Assembly (NCBI GenBank): GCA_000752215.1
Contig: CCFG01000017.1
Coordinates: 310,001 to 374,000 of the forward strand
Length of the DNA: 64,000 nt
Source: a bacterium MS4
GTDB taxonomy: Bacteria > Bacillota > Clostridia > Oscillospirales > Acutalibacteraceae
Reading direction: 5' to 3'
Positions 1-8,993 of the stretch are shown one piece after another. The notes beneath the pieces were generated by a model. That model was not told where the DNA came from. It made no database searches and saw only the letters and a program-made list of their open reading frames with translations. Position numbers and translations under genes: made by a program. Every line of letters begins with the position of its first letter. Positions within the stretch are counted from its first letter, which is position 1.

Positions 1-1464
1 GTCAGAAGCAAATTCAGCTACGGAGTCATTAGGGTCAATCAATCCGTTAGTGCGAACGCTGAGCAGGTCGTAGTCGCCTTTTGTCAGTCTGCTAAACATG
101 GTGTTCGCATCCAGAACTTCCGGAACAAATTCAATGCCGATGTCCTTGTAGTTCTCTTTTGCAATCGGAATGATCTGGTCATCCGGCTTTGTGGTTAAGT
201 AAGAAAGCTTCAAACGCTGGCCGTCTTTTGTACGAATTCCATCGGAACCAACTTTCCAGCCTTCGGTATCCAGCAACTGCTTTGCCTTATCCGGGTCGAA
301 GTTGTACTTGGTTACGCCGTCTTCCGTGTAGGACCAAAGGGTCGGTGCAGTGAACACGTTGGCCACTTCGCCGTAGCCCTTGTATTTTACGTCGATGATC
401 TTCTGGCGGTCAAGTCCATAAGTCAGTGCCTGACGAACGGTGGTATCTTTTAAGTAAGACTTTTTATTGTTCACATAAATGTATCCATAATCTGGTACCG
501 TGCGGATTTTTATATTTGCAAAACCGAGGGCCTGAAGCTGATCCAGCGTATCCTGATCGGTGGTAAAACTGTCCAAATCGGTTTCACCGGCCTGGAAGGT
601 CTGCAACGCGGTGGTTTTTGCAGTAATCTTGAAAATCAAATGCTCGATTTTCGGCTTTCCACCGTAATAGTTTTCATTTGCGGTATAGCGGATTTCCTGG
701 CCGTTTACGTATTGGTCGAATTTGTAGGGTCCGGCACCCATCGGTTTGGAATACAGTGCCTTCAGGTAATCAAGCTGCCCCTTTTTGTAATCTTTTCCGT
801 AATATTCCTTAGACAAAATGTAGCCGCCTAAAAGAGTCAGATTAAGCGGATTTGCTTTTTCAGTTGTAATCTGAATGGTGCCTGCGTCAATCACTTTAAT
901 GCCGGAAATAGAGGTTGCATTTCCTTTTTTGTAGTCATCTGCGCCCTTGATTTCCGCAGTTGAAATATCAATTACACTGCTGGTATATTGTGGGTCATCC
1001 AACAGGGTCAGCGTAAATGCAACGTCGTCCGCAGTAACCGGAGAGCCGTCGCTGAATTTTACGTTTTTACGAAGATGGTAGGTGTAGGTAAGATTATCCG
1101 GTGAGACTTCCCACTTTTCCGCTAAGTCCGGAACCGGATTTCCTTTTTCATCGATGGCGACAAGGCGTGCAAAAATTGGCTGAATCGCATTTTCATCCCA
1201 GCCGTTGTCATAGAAGTAGGGGACAAAAACGCCGCCGGGCTCTGAAATATTTGCGACAAAGGTATCGGTACGGTTGTTTGCGGTTTCCGGGCTTTTGCCA
1301 GGATCGGTCGCCTTTATATATTGATCCTTTGTATCGGCAACTTTCGTGGCTTGTTCCGCTTTGCTGGAAGCAGTTCCAGGCTTGGCACCGCCGGAAGCGC
1401 ATGCGGAAAGAATTAACACTGCAACGAGCAGTAAAGAAATGAAACTGAATTGTTTTTTTCTCAT
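1..1464 (-). CDS. Peptide/nickel-type ABC transporter substrate-binding lipoprotein (SBP family 5), C-terminus beyond window
   Basis: The frame is open from the ATG at 1464 to the window edge (488 codons), so the C-terminus is missing. The N-terminus is a lipoprotein signal: basic MRKKQ, a hydrophobic stretch, then LSAC with the lipid-anchored Cys at residue 22 and a Ser/Ala-rich linker. After that come features of the OppA/DppA fold, including a 'LRKNVKFSDGSPVTADDV' segment, an 'AGPYKFDQY' segment and 'VRQALTYGLDR'. The protein should sit on the outer face of the membrane and deliver peptides or similar solutes to an ABC permease encoded to the left. GAGGTG lies 9 nt before the ATG. The true substrate cannot be read from sequence. 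Confidence 0.93.
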   Translation of the reverse strand, partial: MRKKQFSFISLLLVAVLILSACASGGAKPGTASSKAEQATKVADTKDQYIKATDPGKSPETANNRTDTFVANISEPGGVFVPYFYDNGWDENAIQPIFARLVAIDEKGNPVPDLAEKWEVSPDNLTYTYHLRKNVKFSDGSPVTADDVAFTLTLLDDPQYTSSVIDISTAEIKGADDYKKGNATSISGIKVIDAGTIQITTEKANPLNLTLLGGYILSKEYYGKDYKKGQLDYLKALYSKPMGAGPYKFDQYVNGQEIRYTANENYYGGKPKIEHLIFKITAKTTALQTFQAGETDLDSFTTDQDTLDQLQALGFANIKIRTVPDYGYIYVNNKKSYLKDTTVRQALTYGLDRQKIIDVKYKGYGEVANVFTAPTLWSYTEDGVTKYNFDPDKAKQLLDTEGWKVGSDGIRTKDGQRLKLSYLTTKPDDQIIPIAKENYKDIGIEFVPEVLDANTMFSRLTKGDYDLLSVRTNGLIDPNDSVAEFASD

Positions 1465-1562
1465 GATACACACCTCGTAAATTTATTAGGAACAATGACG
1501 TGACGTGGGCTATTACAGCCGTCCCATGCTTCACGACCGATTCGAATTAAATACAAAAGAAA

Positions 1563-1596
1563 ATAAAAAAGCAGTCCAACCCAAAAGTTTGACTGC
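1563..1596 (-). terminator. Rho-independent terminator in the leader of the substrate-binding protein gene
   Basis: On the minus strand a stem GCAGTC.AAC/GTT.GACTGC is followed by TTTTTTATTTT. It lies between the promoter at 1811-1839 and the gene start at 1464, so it could act as an attenuator rather than ending a separate gene. Confidence 0.6.
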
Positions 1597-1646
1597 AAGG
1601 AGCAATTATGAAATATGCGTTCATTTCTTAACGCATGGTCATAGGC

Positions 1647-1751
1647 TCAGTAAATCGAACTTTGGCAAGTCAGAACAGTATTCTTTTTAAAAATACAGCA
1701 TGGCATTCGATTAAAAGTATACCTACAACATATTTTTAATTGCTTCGTCAT
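1647..1751 (-). CDS. Possible 34-residue leader or small Cys-containing peptide
   Basis: A short open frame begins at an ATG preceded by GAGAGGGGAG with 6-nt spacing, a strong ribosome-binding site. It encodes 34 residues starting MTKQLKICCRY, with further Cys residues, ends at TGA and is followed after about 50 nt by the terminator at 1563-1596. A consensus promoter lies about 60 bp upstream. No family is recognised. It may be a leader peptide governing read-through into the substrate-binding protein gene, a small secreted peptide, or chance. The good RBS and promoter are the only support. Confidence 0.35.
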   Translation of the reverse strand: MTKQLKICCRYTFNRMPCCIFKKNTVLTCQSSIY

Positions 1752-1810
1752 TATGTGCTCCCCTCTCAATACATTCTATCCAGATATGTATTCTATATTT
1801 TGTTATTTGA

Positions 1811-1839
1811 ATCATAACATATATGTTTTATAATGTCAA
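1811..1839 (-). promoter_or_regulatory. Sigma-A-type promoter for leader ORF and substrate-binding protein gene
   Basis: On the minus strand TTGACA (1834-1839), 17-bp spacer, TATGAT (1811-1816). Just downstream TGTTAT-N7-ATAACA forms a palindrome that could be an operator. Transcription would give a leader of about 340 nt. Confidence 0.6.
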
Positions 1840-1870
1840 CCTAATGAAAATGAAAAGTGACATGGCGCTT

Positions 1871-2060
1871 AGGCCTTGTTTATAAAATCAAGGCCTGATA
1901 GCTAGCAAGTCATTATCTCCGGCGAATGAACAGACCCAGAGAAATGGACAGGAAAAGAAACCTCTGCACAGAATGTCCGTTCTATGAGTCGATCCAATAG
2001 CAAGGGGGCTGTATCCCAAAAGAAAAACAAGGGAAAGGCAATTACTCTTTCCCTTGTTTT
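1871..2060. terminator. Intergenic stretch with two hairpins; strong bidirectional terminator at 2027-2060
   Basis: AACAAGGGAAAG and CTTTCCCTTGTT (2027-2060) form a stem with A-rich and T-rich flanks, usable from either side. A smaller inverted repeat AGGCCTTG/CAAGGCCT lies at 1871-1896. No gene is visible between 1840 and 2126. Confidence 0.55.
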
Positions 2061-2126
2061 ATTAGTTTTTCCGACTCTCTATTATGGTCTCATACGAAGT
2101 TCAAACAGTGATCTGAGCAGCATATC

Positions 2127-2192
2127 ATAAACATTATGCGAAGTTCGTAATAGGGGAGAAAGGCCCCAGTGTGCTCATTTTGTACCGTTCAG
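2127..2192 (-). repeat. Xer/dif-like cassette-end repeat, copy A
   Basis: Plus strand carries AAACATTATGCGAAGTTC at 2129-2146, then a GGGG-N7-CCCC hairpin and GTGTGCTCATTT, ending next to the stop codon of the gene at 2193-3112. The same ordered blocks occur at 63.45 and 63.9 kb. A partial copy ending ATACGAAGTTC lies at 2083-2102. Confidence 0.7.
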
Positions 2193-3112
2193 TTATAGTT
2201 TGCTGAAACCTTGCAGATAGAGCAGGTTTAAAATAATTCCATTCGCTTTCCACCAGTTTTTGCTGATTGCCCATTGACTGGGATAATTGTCCCAATCCCA
2301 GGTGATATTCCAGGAACCATCATCAAGCTGGGTTCTGGCAATGAAATCACATTCAAAATCGGCAGCCTTCTGATTGCCCGCATAAAACATACTGCCCGGG
2401 CAATCAAGAAACTGCGACGGCTTGCAGACATATGAGGTTTCCCATTCAGCGGTTTCCTGTGTAATACAGCTATGAATCAACCCCGACAGCCTTGCTTTTA
2501 CAGCAGTCAAATCAATCATATCAGTTGCTTTTGCTTCCTCAATATACTTCACCAACCTGAGATAGCAAGTTATCGTGTGCATGCCGTTTTCTCTTTTGAC
2601 TTCCAACAGCTGATCAAACGCTTCTTTTGCAATGCAGCAGCCACGTTGGTAAAGTTCAGTGTCTTTTTCCGCAAAGCGGATAATAAATCCTGCGAGGCAC
2701 GCGGTTGGATTGTAATCGTTTTGGTCTGTGCTATCAATCTCGGTATGCCACCATAGGGCATGAGGATACTCGTTGTTGCTTTTTACATCTTATACCAACA
2801 CTTGCCATCAAAGCTCTTTCCGCTTTCAAGGTAGTGTAAAATACCTTTGATGATGGTATGTGTATTGTCTGTAAAGTTAATCTCGCGTAAAATTTCAGTC
2901 GCAGTCCATGTTTGGATTGGCGAGGAGTTAGGGTTCCACGCATCCGCTTCCAAAGCATGCCCAAAGCCACCATCGTCGTTTTGATAGTATGACAATGCGT
3001 TAAGAACAGCTTCTGTGCTTCCATTTTCAAAATGATATTGCCATCTTGCCAAATCAAGAGGTCTGGCATTACGATATATAAATTCTCTTGCTCTTTCAAA
3101 TGTAGTGTTCAA
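2193..3112 (-). pseudogene. Prenyltransferase/squalene-cyclase-repeat-like protein, frameshifted
   Basis: The 5' half (2783-3112) encodes [12 protein letters not shown]..., with a [12 protein letters not shown] segment typical of alpha/alpha-toroid (prenyltransferase/squalene oxidase) repeats. It ends at TAA right after WYKM. Reading one base over, the frame continues from [14 protein letters not shown] through to FSKL* at 2193, with CPGSMFYAGNQ and DGSWNITWDWDNYP. Joining the halves gives about 305 residues, so one base seems to be missing near 2783. The break could be real decay or a sequencing error. No enzymatic role should be assumed. The stop codon abuts repeat copy A, which makes this look like a mobile cassette gene. 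Confidence 0.75.
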
Positions 3113-3216
3113 GTTTTATACCTCCTATAATATAAATAACGCGTAGTCTAAATCTCCATTTATTTCAGGTTCTTTACAAAGACTTTTGAGCTTATAATAT
3201 CATATTTTCCTGTACA

Positions 3217-3258
3217 AAAAAAGACATGGACATTCCTTGCCGGAAAGCCATGTCTTTT
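3217..3258. terminator. Bidirectional terminator between prenyltransferase-like gene and tetR
   Basis: AAAAGACATGG and CCATGTCTTTT form an 11-bp stem with A- and T-runs on either side, just 3' of the TetR gene on the minus strand. Confidence 0.65.
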
Positions 3259-3313
3259 GGAAAGTCAGGCCATAAAAGATCCACATAAAGACGCGAGCAA
3301 CACCTTATTGCAA

Positions 3314-3943
3314 TTATTTATCCACTGATCGGTTATTAGATCGGATCAGCGGCATAAAAATATCGTCCACGATCTCCGCTATTGTTGTGTCGGAAATTTC
3401 TTGCTTTGTGATCAGCTCATAATGCAGCAGATTAAAAGGCAGCAAGATGATCCGGGGCGACAGTTTTTCCAAACGAATTTCCCCGCGGAGTTCCGCGTTT
3501 TTCATGATTGTCATCATAGCCGCCGTTATTTTATCCTCTTTATTCTCTGATCTCCGCTGGACGATTTGCGGCATGGAAGCAACTAAAGTACGCCAAACCT
3601 GCGGTTCCATCATCAGTCCCCGGATCGTCTGCGCGCCGATTGTTTTCACCGGTTCCACACGTGCGCGCAAATAGGCAACCACATCGTCGCGCAGACTCCC
3701 GGTATCCGGTATGTCGCTTATGTTAATTGTCGGTATCCATTTACGCAGAGCGGCTATCACAAGCTCCGACTTGTTGGCCCAGCGGCGGTAAAGGACAGCC
3801 TTATTGGTCCCCGCCCGCACCGCGGCGCTTTCCATCGTCAAATGCGAATAGCCATTTTCGACGAGTTCATCCATCGTAGCGTCCAGGATCGCTTCCTCCA
3901 GATTTTCTCCCCGGCGGCGCGTGCCCTTCTTTTGCTCGTCCAT
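3314..3943 (-). CDS. TetR/AcrR family transcriptional regulator
   Basis: A 209-residue protein with an N-terminal helix-turn-helix at about residues 15-60 (EEAILDATMDELVENGYSHL, then AGTNKAVLYRRWANKSELV), the usual TetR DNA-binding domain. The C-terminal part matches the ligand-binding helical domain in length and character. It is transcribed away from the MFS gene at 4124, and the 180-bp gap holds two similar palindromes that are likely its operators. By analogy with QacR/TetR pairs it should repress the efflux gene, and itself, until a toxic compound binds. The inducer is unknown. Confidence 0.92.
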   Translation of the reverse strand: MDEQKKGTRRRGENLEEAILDATMDELVENGYSHLTMESAAVRAGTNKAVLYRRWANKSELVIAALRKWIPTINISDIPDTGSLRDDVVAYLRARVEPVKTIGAQTIRGLMMEPQVWRTLVASMPQIVQRRSENKEDKITAAMMTIMKNAELRGEIRLEKLSPRIILLPFNLLHYELITKQEISDTTIAEIVDDIFMPLIRSNNRSVDK

Positions 3944-4000
3944 TTTTCAGTTTCCCTCCAAGCCTCAACACTTCACGAGCCCTGTTGTAAAAATTCACAT

Positions 4001-4100
4001 AGGAAACGCAAAAGTTTCTTATTTCTATGTGGAGTGTGTCAATTGAATGAAATCTGTATTTATCATATCATATCCATATAAGAAACGCAATCGTTTCCTT
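4001..4100. promoter_or_regulatory. Two TetR-type operators in the divergent intergenic region
   Basis: GGAAACGCAAAAGTTTCTT at 4002-4020 and AAGAAACGCAATCGTTTCCTT (written from 4080 to 4100) share the half sites GGAAAC and GTTTC(C/T)TT. One lies close to the tetR start and the other 24 bp before the MFS start, as expected for control of both genes. Confidence 0.7.
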
Positions 4101-4123
4101 AATCAAGCGAAGGGAGATTTCTC

Positions 4124-5581
4124 ATGAGTACAAAGAATGTAAAACCGGTAAAAGAAAAGCTTGACCCGGTCGTGTTCAAGACTGCCATGGTTCTGGTCGT
4201 TGGAGCGCTTGCACCGCTGTTCGATTCGACGATGGTCAACGTGGCGTTCCACGCCATTGCGGCTGATATGAAAGCAAATATTTCTATCGTGCAGTGGATC
4301 ACAACGGGGTACGTTCTGGCGATGGGGCTGGCCGTTCCGGTTTCAGGATGGGCCACCAAACGATTCGGAGGCAAGCGATTATACGTCTTTTCACTGGCGA
4401 TTTTTTTAATTGGCTCCATATGCTCTATGCTGTCATGGAACATCGAAAGCATGATTATTTTCCGGGTCATTCAGGGGGTCGGCGCCGGATTGATGATGCC
4501 GACGCTGCAAACGGAGCTTGTACAGGTTTCCGGCGGACGCAACCTTGGGCGGATCATGTCGATTGTCAGCATACCCGGTCTGCTTGGGCCGATCCTTGGT
4601 CCGGTATTGGGAGGGATTCTCATTAATGCCTGGGGCTGGCACGCTATTTTCTGGGTAAATATCCCGATCTGCATCGTGGCAATCCCGTTAGCCTTGTGGG
4701 GAATACCGGCCGACAAACTGTCGGAAAAGAAAGAATCCCTTGATGTGATCGGCATGATTTTGCTTTCTCCCGCGTTTGCCCTCCTGATCTATGGCATTGC
4801 CCAGATTGCTTCGCACAGGGGACTTGGCAGCAGCACGGTCTATATTCCGCTTATCATCGGCGTCGTTTTGATGGCATCCTATGTCGTCTATGCTCTGAAT
4901 ACGAAGCGGGAACCGGCTCTGAATGTACGGCTGTTCAAATCCGTCAATTTTTCCGCTTCCAATATTCTGCTGATTTTCAGCGGCATCATTACGAACGGGG
5001 CCATGCTGATGCTGCCGCTCTATTATCAGGAGGTACGCGGCGCAAGCGCGCTGTCAGCCGGCTTTTGGCTACTTCCTCAGGGCATAGGCATGCTGCTGAC
5101 CAGAAGCTGGGCCGGGAAAACGGCCGACCGTAACGGCTCGCGCAACATCGTGCTGATGAGCCTCGCCGCTATTGCGATCGGTACGCTGCCGTTTGCTTTT
5201 GCGGGTACGGATACGAATTATATCCTTTTGTCTATCGCCTTGTTGATAAGAGGGGCGGGGCTCGGCGGTTTATTTATTGCAATCATGATGTCCGCCTATA
5301 TTGGACTTCCAGAAAAGCAGGTTCCTCACGCGAGCATTGCCACACGGATTTTCCAGACCATCGGCGGAGCTTTCGGGTCCGCCATTCTTGCAACCGCCGC
5401 TCAACAGCAGATGGCGGGCCACGTACAATCTGATCTTCCTGCTGTTGCCTATTCCTTCAACGTCTCGTTCTGGTGGTCGATCGGTTTCACCGTGGCTGCA
5501 GTAATTCCTACGTTGTTTTTGACGATGCTTAAAAAATCGGAGCTAGAAACGGCCACAGAGGAGACAATGGAGAAGACATGA
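4124..5581 (+). CDS. DHA2 family MFS drug efflux transporter (EmrB/QacA type)
   Basis: The 485-residue protein has about 14 hydrophobic segments, the DHA2 layout. Family motifs are visible: DSTMVNVAFHAI in helix 1, QWITTGYVLAMGLAVPVSGW in helix 2, GGKRLY after it, and the motif C-like GPILGPVLGGIL in helix 5. It would act in the cytoplasmic membrane as a proton/drug antiporter. GGGAG lies 7 nt before the ATG. It is divergent from the TetR gene and ends before a strong terminator. Substrates cannot be told from sequence. Confidence 0.94.
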   Translation: MSTKNVKPVKEKLDPVVFKTAMVLVVGALAPLFDSTMVNVAFHAIAADMKANISIVQWITTGYVLAMGLAVPVSGWATKRFGGKRLYVFSLAIFLIGSICSMLSWNIESMIIFRVIQGVGAGLMMPTLQTELVQVSGGRNLGRIMSIVSIPGLLGPILGPVLGGILINAWGWHAIFWVNIPICIVAIPLALWGIPADKLSEKKESLDVIGMILLSPAFALLIYGIAQIASHRGLGSSTVYIPLIIGVVLMASYVVYALNTKREPALNVRLFKSVNFSASNILLIFSGIITNGAMLMLPLYYQEVRGASALSAGFWLLPQGIGMLLTRSWAGKTADRNGSRNIVLMSLAAIAIGTLPFAFAGTDTNYILLSIALLIRGAGLGGLFIAIMMSAYIGLPEKQVPHASIATRIFQTIGGAFGSAILATAAQQQMAGHVQSDLPAVAYSFNVSFWWSIGFTVAAVIPTLFLTMLKKSELETATEETMEKT

Positions 5582-5612
5582 AAACCCACATCATTTGCCA
5601 GAAGCGAATTTA

Positions 5613-5650
5613 GTATGAAAAAGCTCAGCCTTTCGGCTGAGCTTTTTCAT
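5613..5650. terminator. Strong bidirectional terminator
   Basis: GAAAAAGCTCAGCC-tttc-GGCTGAGCTTTTTC, a perfect stem with a T-run, 32 bp after the MFS stop. Confidence 0.85.
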
Positions 5651-6034
5651 ACAACAAAATGCGTCCGCAAGACTGTGAACGAATATGTCATGGTGCAACC
5701 GCCGGTGGAGAAAGGGGGATTCATCACTAGCAGCATAGCTCTTCGCTGAAAACATATTGCTGGCATGTTCTCTAATGTTCAGACTTTTTTGGATTCGATT
5801 CTCTCGCAGCCAAACAAAAAGGTGACACCCGCGGTGGATTTTGTTCCTCTCCCTTGATAGTGTCGACCCTGATAAATTTGCTTTGATGGGTGTAAAGTCT
5901 GGGCGGAAATCTGGTACCTAGTTGAAAGACTTTAGCATAGAAGGTGTCGCGGAAAATAAAGGAACAAGCAGCGAAGATTAAGTTACATTGATAACCGCTA
6001 CGAAGGATGAAAAAACAGATTACGCACACCAGCC
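5651..6034. other. Intergenic stretch without recognisable gene
   Basis: About 380 bp. An 85-codon minus-strand frame (5772-6029) exists, but it has no ribosome-binding site and reads like low-information sequence, so I do not call it. Confidence 0.5.
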
Positions 6035-6038
6035 AAAA

Positions 6039-6075
6039 AACGACCCCCGGCAGCGGTACCGCTGCCGGGGGTTAG
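6039..6075 (-). terminator. Terminator of the first PucR-type regulator gene
   Basis: On the minus strand ACCCCCGGCAGCGG/CCGCTGCCGGGGGT forms a long perfect stem followed by CGTTTTTTGG, 26 bp after the stop at 6101. Confidence 0.85.
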
Positions 6076-6100
6076 CAATATAAAAGAAACGAATCAGCCT

Positions 6101-7648
6101 TTAGCCGGTAAACCGGCTGATCTCCAGCTCTTTGAGGGAAAACAGAATCAAAAAAGAAATGTGCAGGCGGTTCCGGATTTTATCACTGTCCAGTGGTGTT
6201 TCCAGAATTTCCTCCAGTTTTTTTATGCGGTAAATCACAGAGGTTCTATGAATAAACAGCGCCTTAGCCGTACTGGTGTAGTTCCCGTTGTGAGTAAGAA
6301 AAGCATACAGGGTTTTTACATACTCGGTGCTGTTATCACGGTCGTAGGCAATCAGCTTCAGCATCTCCTGGCTGCAGAAACCCTTTAGATTGATGTGGGG
6401 GGGAGCGTCCAGAAAAAGGCAATTTAAAGCATAATCGTCATAATCGAAAATCACGTCCCGCGCGTGCATCTGCACGCCGGCCCGCCTTGCCTGCACAGCC
6501 TGCGGGTACTGCTCGTGCAGTCGGTCCAGGCCGTTCCTGCTTCGGCTGATGCCAATCTGAATTTTGTTTTTGGTCAAAAACTTCTTTAACCCCTCAAGGT
6601 CAAAATTCTGGCCGTACAGCCGCTCTTTGTCCAAAATGGCGACAATCCCGTTTTCAGTAATCAGCGTATAGCTTTTCGGAAGATACTTTTCCAGCTCCAG
6701 CCTGACGTTTTGCAGACTGTTTTCATAATGCCACGCGTCACTGGCCGCCATCAAAACACAGTAGTTCCCATCCGTTTTCAAGTTCAGCGACATCGCCCTG
6801 CTCTCCAGCCGAGCGGTATCGGAAAATTTATTCTCGATCAGATCCTTGAAAAAGCTCTCCCGGCGGGCGTCTCGCACAAACTTGTAGAAGCTGTCCATTT
6901 TAAAATAATAGGAAAACACATTACACAGGCGGCGCAGTATCCCGATATCCTGTTCATGGAACGGTCGGTTGGAGTTCAGAACGGAAATACTAGCAATCTT
7001 GGTATTTCCAATATAGATCTTGCCGTTGATCGTGTCATACTGGCTAATTTCCTTTTGAAGCAGGATGGGCTGCGCGTTTTTATCCAGCTGCTGGGAAATT
7101 CGTTTATAGTTCTGGGACTGCATGGTTTCATAGCTGAAATATCCGAATTCGCTGTGGTCTTTCCACAGCTTACTGTTTTCCACAAAGCCGCCGGAGCGCG
7201 CAATCAGCTTGGTGCTCCGGTCCGAAAGGATGACGGGATTTTCAAGCAGACGGTAGGCAATGTCCACGATCTCCTGCGCTCTACCCTGCCGAAGCGCCAC
7301 GTCCAGCAGCGTGTTCCAATACACTGCGGCTTTAGAGGAATCCGCAAAAACTTTCTGCACCTCTTTCAGCAGCGTGTTGAGGGATACGGTATCGTCTACG
7401 AGCATCAAATTAACTCCCAGAGGATGATGCGCATACGGAACATCCTCAATGCACAGAAAACTCGTACCTTTGCTCACGTTTGACAGGGCATACAGAGCCG
7501 AAAGCATGCCCAGATACAGAATTCCCGAGCATTCGCCGTCGTTTTCCGCTGAAAGCAGGCGGATCGAGCTTATTTCTTCGTCCATACCATGGCAAATCAG
7601 CCTGGGACTGTAATCCAGAAGGTGCCCGCACAGCATTTCCAGATTCAT
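6101..7648 (-). CDS. PucR/CdaR family transcriptional regulator
   Basis: A 515-residue cytoplasmic protein. The N-terminal two thirds look like a purine-catabolism-type sensor region, with a GAF-like segment at about 130-260. The C-terminus (about 455-510) holds the PucR helix-turn-helix: NGNYTSTAKALFIHRTSVIY then RIKKLEEILE. GGAGG precedes the ATG by 7 nt. It lies at the end of the cupin/aldolase operon but behind an inverted repeat, and is about the same size as the second PucR-type protein at 11619-13127, with the same architecture. One or both probably sense the substrate of the operon between them. Confidence 0.9.
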   Translation of the reverse strand: MNLEMLCGHLLDYSPRLICHGMDEEISSIRLLSAENDGECSGILYLGMLSALYALSNVSKGTSFLCIEDVPYAHHPLGVNLMLVDDTVSLNTLLKEVQKVFADSSKAAVYWNTLLDVALRQGRAQEIVDIAYRLLENPVILSDRSTKLIARSGGFVENSKLWKDHSEFGYFSYETMQSQNYKRISQQLDKNAQPILLQKEISQYDTINGKIYIGNTKIASISVLNSNRPFHEQDIGILRRLCNVFSYYFKMDSFYKFVRDARRESFFKDLIENKFSDTARLESRAMSLNLKTDGNYCVLMAASDAWHYENSLQNVRLELEKYLPKSYTLITENGIVAILDKERLYGQNFDLEGLKKFLTKNKIQIGISRSRNGLDRLHEQYPQAVQARRAGVQMHARDVIFDYDDYALNCLFLDAPPHINLKGFCSQEMLKLIAYDRDNSTEYVKTLYAFLTHNGNYTSTAKALFIHRTSVIYRIKKLEEILETPLDSDKIRNRLHISFLILFSLKELEISRFTG

Positions 7649-7696
7649 ACTTTTTCCTCCGGCGTTTTATTTAAGCTCCATTATATCACAACGTGC

Positions 7697-7732
7697 TGTG
7701 CTCCTATTGTCCTAAAGGACAATAGGAGCACA
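7697..7732. repeat. Perfect 16-bp inverted repeat between operon end and pucR-like gene
   Basis: TGTGCTCCTATTGTCC-taaa-GGACAATAGGAGCACA. It starts 7 bp after the MFS stop (minus strand), with a T-run only on the plus side. It could serve as terminator or RNA-stability hairpin for the operon, or as an operator for the regulator gene, whose start is 49 bp away. Confidence 0.6.
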
Positions 7733-7738
7733 AACTTT

Positions 7739-8965
7739 TTAACATTCCAAGGCTGCTCGGGTGTCAGCCTTTTTTCTGGAAATCATGGTGGTGACAACAG
7801 CAACAATGACCGCCGCAACCAAGAGATAGATCCAGCAAACCTGCCAACCGGCCTTCAGTCCCTCAAAGCCGAACAGGTTGGTAAAAACCTTCAGGACATT
7901 GGTTGAAAAAGACTGGCCGATGGATTGGCAGATTACAACGACAGAAAAAGCGAGCGTAGCGACGGATTTTGTCGCGACAGGCTCTTTAGGTCTCTGAATC
8001 GTCTGAGCAATCAAAAGAAGCAGCTCAGGATTGTAAAGACCGAATCCGAAACCGAACAGCATGCTGCCGACTATGTACATTGGGAAAGTGGTCGCATTCG
8101 TCAAGATAAAGAAGCAGAGTGCCACACAGGTAATTGCAGCCGTAAGAGCATATTGCTTTAAGACCTTACGGATACCCGGGAAAAACAATCCCACTAAAAA
8201 GGAGACGGCGGAATAAGCGGAAATTGTCAGGCCGGCTTGGGAAGAGTCGCCGGCACCGGTTTTTACCACTACCAGCGCGGCACTGGCGAAGAAAGAACTC
8301 AGCGTCACATTGAAAGTAATGTTCCAGAGCGCCAGAACGACTGTTTTATAGGTTAACTTATCTTTCTGACCGGAGGCTGCTGTTTCCTTTGGCTGTGCTT
8401 TTTCCGTATCCGGCAGCTTAAAGATGATCAGCAAAAGCACCGGGATCACGATGATGAACGCCGCATAGGCGTAACGGTAATTGATATTGGCAAGATACCC
8501 GCCCACAGCGGCAAAGACCACGCTGGAAAGTCCGCCAACAGCTGTTTTGAAACCAACCATACGGTTGCGGACCGGTCCCTCCGGGAACAAGTCCACCAAA
8601 ATGGAGCTTGCGAACGGAAACGCCAAGCCGTAACCGACGGAGAAAACGCCTTTCATGATCAGGAGAAATTCAAAGGTCCCTCCGATAAATGCAGGCAGCA
8701 GTCCGCCCACAAGAATCAGAATAATGGAAAAAACTAGGACAACCTTTGCCCTCACAAAGCGGGTGATTACTCCGCATGCAAAGCAGGAAATCATCATGAT
8801 GATAGGGGTGATCGTCTGAAGAAGCTTTATATTATCTATCGGAACATTGGGAAACGCCACGGCGATTGCGCCCAGCGAAGCCTGAATGATACTTGTGGTA
8901 TAAAGCAGAACACCGATGGATAACGCAGCGACTTGAACAATCAAATCGTATTGTTTCTCTTTCAT
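7739..8965 (-). CDS. MFS transporter, last gene of the cupin/aldolase operon
   Basis: 408 residues from the ATG at 8965, chosen over the upstream frame start because GGAG lies 9 nt before it. Twelve hydrophobic segments are visible, with a GVITRFVRAKVVLV loop in the motif A position and an MKGVFSVGYGLAFPFASSI helix. It probably carries the organic acid or related substrate handled by the neighbouring aldolase and hydrolase-like proteins; this is inferred from position only. It starts 28 bp after the DUF6282 gene. Confidence 0.9.
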   Translation of the reverse strand: MKEKQYDLIVQVAALSIGVLLYTTSIIQASLGAIAVAFPNVPIDNIKLLQTITPIIMMISCFACGVITRFVRAKVVLVFSIILILVGGLLPAFIGGTFEFLLIMKGVFSVGYGLAFPFASSILVDLFPEGPVRNRMVGFKTAVGGLSSVVFAAVGGYLANINYRYAYAAFIIVIPVLLLIIFKLPDTEKAQPKETAASGQKDKLTYKTVVLALWNITFNVTLSSFFASAALVVVKTGAGDSSQAGLTISAYSAVSFLVGLFFPGIRKVLKQYALTAAITCVALCFFILTNATTFPMYIVGSMLFGFGFGLYNPELLLLIAQTIQRPKEPVATKSVATLAFSVVVICQSIGQSFSTNVLKVFTNLFGFEGLKAGWQVCWIYLLVAAVIVAVVTTMISRKKADTRAALEC

Positions 8966-8993
8966 TCTACACAACTCCTCAATTAAGTTAAGA

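Noticed and set aside
1981-2020. IS-end-like sequence GGGGCTGTATCCCAAAAG
   Set aside because: Looks like some insertion-sequence termini, but no transposase, second end or target duplication is visible.
5772-6029. 85-codon minus-strand ORF
   Set aside because: No ribosome-binding site, no domain, and odd composition; more likely chance between two terminators.
6710-7483. 257-codon plus-strand ORF
   Set aside because: Antisense shadow of the first PucR-type gene, whose reading frame has domains and a RBS.
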